DNA of 7,324 bases from Ramlibacter sp. Its GTDB lineage: Bacteria; Pseudomonadota; Gammaproteobacteria; Burkholderiales; Burkholderiaceae_C. Of the stretch, positions 5,751-7,324 are shown piece after piece. How positions within the stretch are numbered: the stretch's first letter is position 1; each line of letters begins with the position of its first letter. The stretch is from the NCBI GenBank assembly GCA_021156245.1, contig JAJNBO010000118.1, positions 1-7,324 on the forward strand. The letters run 5' to 3'. The notes under the pieces were generated by a model. The model was not told where the DNA came from. It did no database searches and saw nothing but the letters and a program-made list of their open reading frames with translations. A program made the translations under genes and the position numbers.

Positions 5751-6716
5751 ATGCATGTCTCCCGCCGCGCCGTCCTCGGCGCACTCGCCGCCGCCGCACT
5801 GCCCGTGCACGCGCAGGCCTGGCCCGCCAAGCCGGTGCGCCTGATCGTTCCCTATCCGCCCGGCGGCGTCAGCGACGTGGTCGCGCGCGCGCTCGGCGAG
5901 CAGCTCGCGCCGCTGTTCGGCCAACCCGTCATCGTGGAGAACAAGGCGGGCGCCAGCGCCACTATCGGAATGGACGCGCTCGCCAAGTCGGCGCCCGACG
6001 GCTACACGCTGGCGTTCTCGGCCATCAGCCCGCTGGTGCTCAGCCCGGCGATCGGCAAGGTGCCGTACGACGCCGAGCGTGACTTCACCCCGATCGCCAG
6101 CGCGATGATCTCGCCCGTGCTGGTGCTGGCCACGCCCGCCAACCCGGCCAAGGACTTCCGCGACGTGATGGGCCGCGCCAAGGACGCGCCCAACACCATC
6201 CGCTGGGCGACGTCGGGCCAGGCCTCGCTCGGACACCTGATGCTCGAGCAGCTGCAGGACAGCGCCAAGGTGCAGTTGGTCCACATCCCGTACAAGGGCG
6301 GCGGCCAGCAGATCACCGACGCGCTGAGCGGCCAGTTCGAGGTGCTCTCCGTCAACGCCGGGCCGTCCATCTCCGAACACATCAAGTCCGGCCGCCTGCG
6401 CGCGCTGGCCGTGGGCGCGCCGAAGCGGCTGGACAGCCTGCCCGGCGTGCCGACGCTGGCCGAGCTCGGCTATCCGCGCGCCAACCTGTCGTCCCATTTC
6501 GGCCTGTTCGCGCCGGCCAACCTGCCGACGCGGCTGCTGGACCGCCTGAACACGGACATCAACAACGCGCTCGCCACGCCGGCGGTGCGCAATCGCCTCG
6601 TGGCCAGCGAGAACGTTCCCACCGGTGGCAGCGCACGTGAATTCGCGCGGCAGATCGCGGCCGAGGCGGACAGCACGGTGCGCATCGTGAAGACGGTCGG
6701 CATCAAGGCGGAGTAG
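5751..6716 (+). CDS. Bug/TctC-family periplasmic solute-binding protein 3
   Basis: This is a third TTT-family binding protein, 321 residues from ATG 5751. The frame is open further upstream, to 5697, but that would overlap the end of bug2. ATG 5751 has CGGAG 5 nt before it and gives a proper signal peptide, so I chose it; the ATG at 5755 is out of frame. The leader MHVSRRAVLGAL carries S4-R5-R6-A-V-L, close to the Tat consensus, then an alanine-rich hydrophobic core and a probable cut after VHA (residue 21). Landmarks are PYPPGGVSDVVAR (34-46, D42), VENKAGASATIG (62-73), [10 protein letters not shown] (about 80-89), the second loop WATSGQASLGHL (about 152-163) and HIPYKGGGQQI (about 178-188). 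The GAGG of the family reads GASA here. The protein is clearly diverged from bug1 and bug2, which suggests a different ligand rather than redundancy. Confidence 0.94.
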   Translation: MHVSRRAVLGALAAAALPVHAQAWPAKPVRLIVPYPPGGVSDVVARALGEQLAPLFGQPVIVENKAGASATIGMDALAKSAPDGYTLAFSAISPLVLSPAIGKVPYDAERDFTPIASAMISPVLVLATPANPAKDFRDVMGRAKDAPNTIRWATSGQASLGHLMLEQLQDSAKVQLVHIPYKGGGQQITDALSGQFEVLSVNAGPSISEHIKSGRLRALAVGAPKRLDSLPGVPTLAELGYPRANLSSHFGLFAPANLPTRLLDRLNTDINNALATPAVRNRLVASENVPTGGSAREFARQIAAEADSTVRIVKTVGIKAE

Positions 6717-6726
6717 CGCGGGAACG

Positions 6727-6738
6727 CGGGCGCGCCCG
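6727..6738. repeat. Perfect 12-bp palindrome downstream of bug3
   Basis: CGGGCGCGCCCG is self-complementary over its full length and lies 10 bp after the bug3 stop codon. It could be a small terminator stem, though it has no loop of its own and no T-run follows, or an incidental product of very high GC content. Confidence 0.4.
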
Positions 6739-6768
6739 GCGGCATCTGTGCCTGCATCCCCGTGACCA

Positions 6769-6783
6769 CGGCCGCTCCGGCCG
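6769..6783 (+). terminator. Possible GC hairpin in the bug3-DUF4142 gap
   Basis: CGGCCG-CTC-CGGCCG forms a 6-bp perfect stem with a 3-nt loop, followed by a G-rich run rather than T residues. It lies 52 nt after the bug3 stop and 25 nt before the DUF4142 start. It may separate the two transcriptional units or form a structured 5' leader. It does not meet the standard intrinsic-terminator pattern. Confidence 0.25.
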
Positions 6784-6808
6784 GGGGCGGGGTGTCAAGG
6801 AGAAGCAG

Positions 6809-7324
6809 ATGTCGCCGTTCTTCCCCCGGCTGTTGCTGGTGCTTTCCGCTGCCGTCGGCCTGGCCGTGCACGCGCAGCAAGGACCCAGCGACCCCCAGAT
6901 CGCCCAGATCGTCGTCACCGCGAACCAGGTCGACGTGGACGCGGGCAAGCTTGCCGTCGCGCGCGCCGCATCCAAGGACGTCAAGCAGTTCGCCCAGCAG
7001 ATGATCACCGATCACACCGCCGTCAACCAGCAGGCGGTGGCGCTCGTGACCAAGCTGAAGGTGAAGCCCGAGCCCAGCGACACCAGCCGCAGCCTGCAAA
7101 AGGGGGGCGACGACAACCTCGCCAGGCTGAAGACGCTCAAGGGTGCGCAGTTCGACAAGGCCTATGTCGAGCAGGAGGTCGCCTATCACCAGGTGGTGCT
7201 GGATGCGATCGACAAGGTGCTGTTGCCATCGGCGAAGAACGCGGAGCTCAAGGCGCTGATCGTCAAGGTGCGGCCGGCGATCGCGGCGCACCTGGAACAT
7301 GCCAGGCACCTGCAGGCGCAACTG
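6809..7324 (+). CDS. DUF4142 domain protein, exported, 3' end outside the window
   Basis: The frame stays open from ATG 6809 to the right edge (172 codons) with no stop inside the window. AAGGAG at 6797-6802, 6 nt upstream, supports the start. Residues 1-22 form a signal peptide (hydrophobic core RLLLVLSAAVGLAV, cut after VHA before QQG). The rest matches the DUF4142 family: IAQIVVTANQVDVDAGKLA (31-49), the signature FAQQMITDHTAVN (61-73), LKGAQFDKAYVEQEVAYH (110-127), and a C-terminal helix rich in H and L (LEHARHLQAQL, to the edge). This is a mostly helical, ferritin-like-looking periplasmic or outer-membrane-associated domain whose function is not established. Family length suggests only a few residues are missing. 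It has its own strong ribosome-binding site and a 92-bp gap from bug3, so it may be a separate unit. Confidence 0.9.
   Translation, partial: MSPFFPRLLLVLSAAVGLAVHAQQGPSDPQIAQIVVTANQVDVDAGKLAVARAASKDVKQFAQQMITDHTAVNQQAVALVTKLKVKPEPSDTSRSLQKGGDDNLARLKTLKGAQFDKAYVEQEVAYHQVVLDAIDKVLLPSAKNAELKALIVKVRPAIAAHLEHARHLQAQL

Noticed and set aside
4759..6497. Two long minus-strand open frames opposite bug2 and bug3
   Set aside because: Both are low-complexity mirror frames of clear plus-strand Bug genes and have no credible initiation signals.
1..7324. CRISPR arrays, tRNA or rRNA genes, a dif site, or TctA/TctB transporter genes
   Set aside because: I looked on both strands and found no regularly spaced repeats, no tRNA-like or rRNA sequence, no recognisable dif core, and no large 12-TM TctA or small TctB frame.

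Overview
The window looks like a piece of a GC-rich betaproteobacterial chromosome, most likely Burkholderiales (Comamonadaceae-like, for example Ramlibacter or Variovorax relatives). The reasons are the strong G/C third-position bias, the tsaE-amidase operon, a XerD of the betaproteobacterial type ending in HHPRG, and several tripartite-tricarboxylate-transporter (TTT/Bug) solute-binding proteins, a family greatly expanded in this order. The taxonomic call rests on recognition, not on a search.

Layout. Positions 1-600 (minus strand) hold the 5' end of an N-acetylmuramoyl-L-alanine amidase gene and, upstream of it with a 4-bp stop/start overlap, tsaE (t6A tRNA modification ATPase). Diverging from tsaE with almost no spacer is queG (epoxyqueuosine reductase, plus strand, to 1710). 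The 107-bp gap between queG and the convergent AEC-family permease gene (minus, 1818-2729) is filled by a nested inverted repeat. An 82-bp divergent gap leads into plus-strand genes: Bug-type binding protein 1 (2812-3783), a two-hairpin dRS3/REP-like repeat (3790-3864), xerD (3860-4756), Bug protein 2 (4780-5739), Bug protein 3 (5751-6716), and a DUF4142 protein with a signal peptide that runs off the right edge (6809 onward).

Function. The left part is housekeeping: cell-wall hydrolysis at division and two unrelated tRNA anticodon-loop modifications (t6A37 and queuosine 34). The right part is an accessory block of periplasmic organic-acid binding proteins without their TctA/TctB membrane partners, with the chromosome-dimer resolution recombinase gene xerD lying inside it. 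xerD, bug2 and bug3 are separated by 23 and 11 nt and probably share a transcript.

I did not find an obvious new multi-gene system. The points most worth a second look are the two repeat elements, especially the one whose right arm contains the first possible start codon of xerD; the lack of any ordinary start codon for tsaE; two GTG starts preceded by -10-like hexamers and no Shine-Dalgarno sequence; and the three diverged Bug paralogues around xerD.
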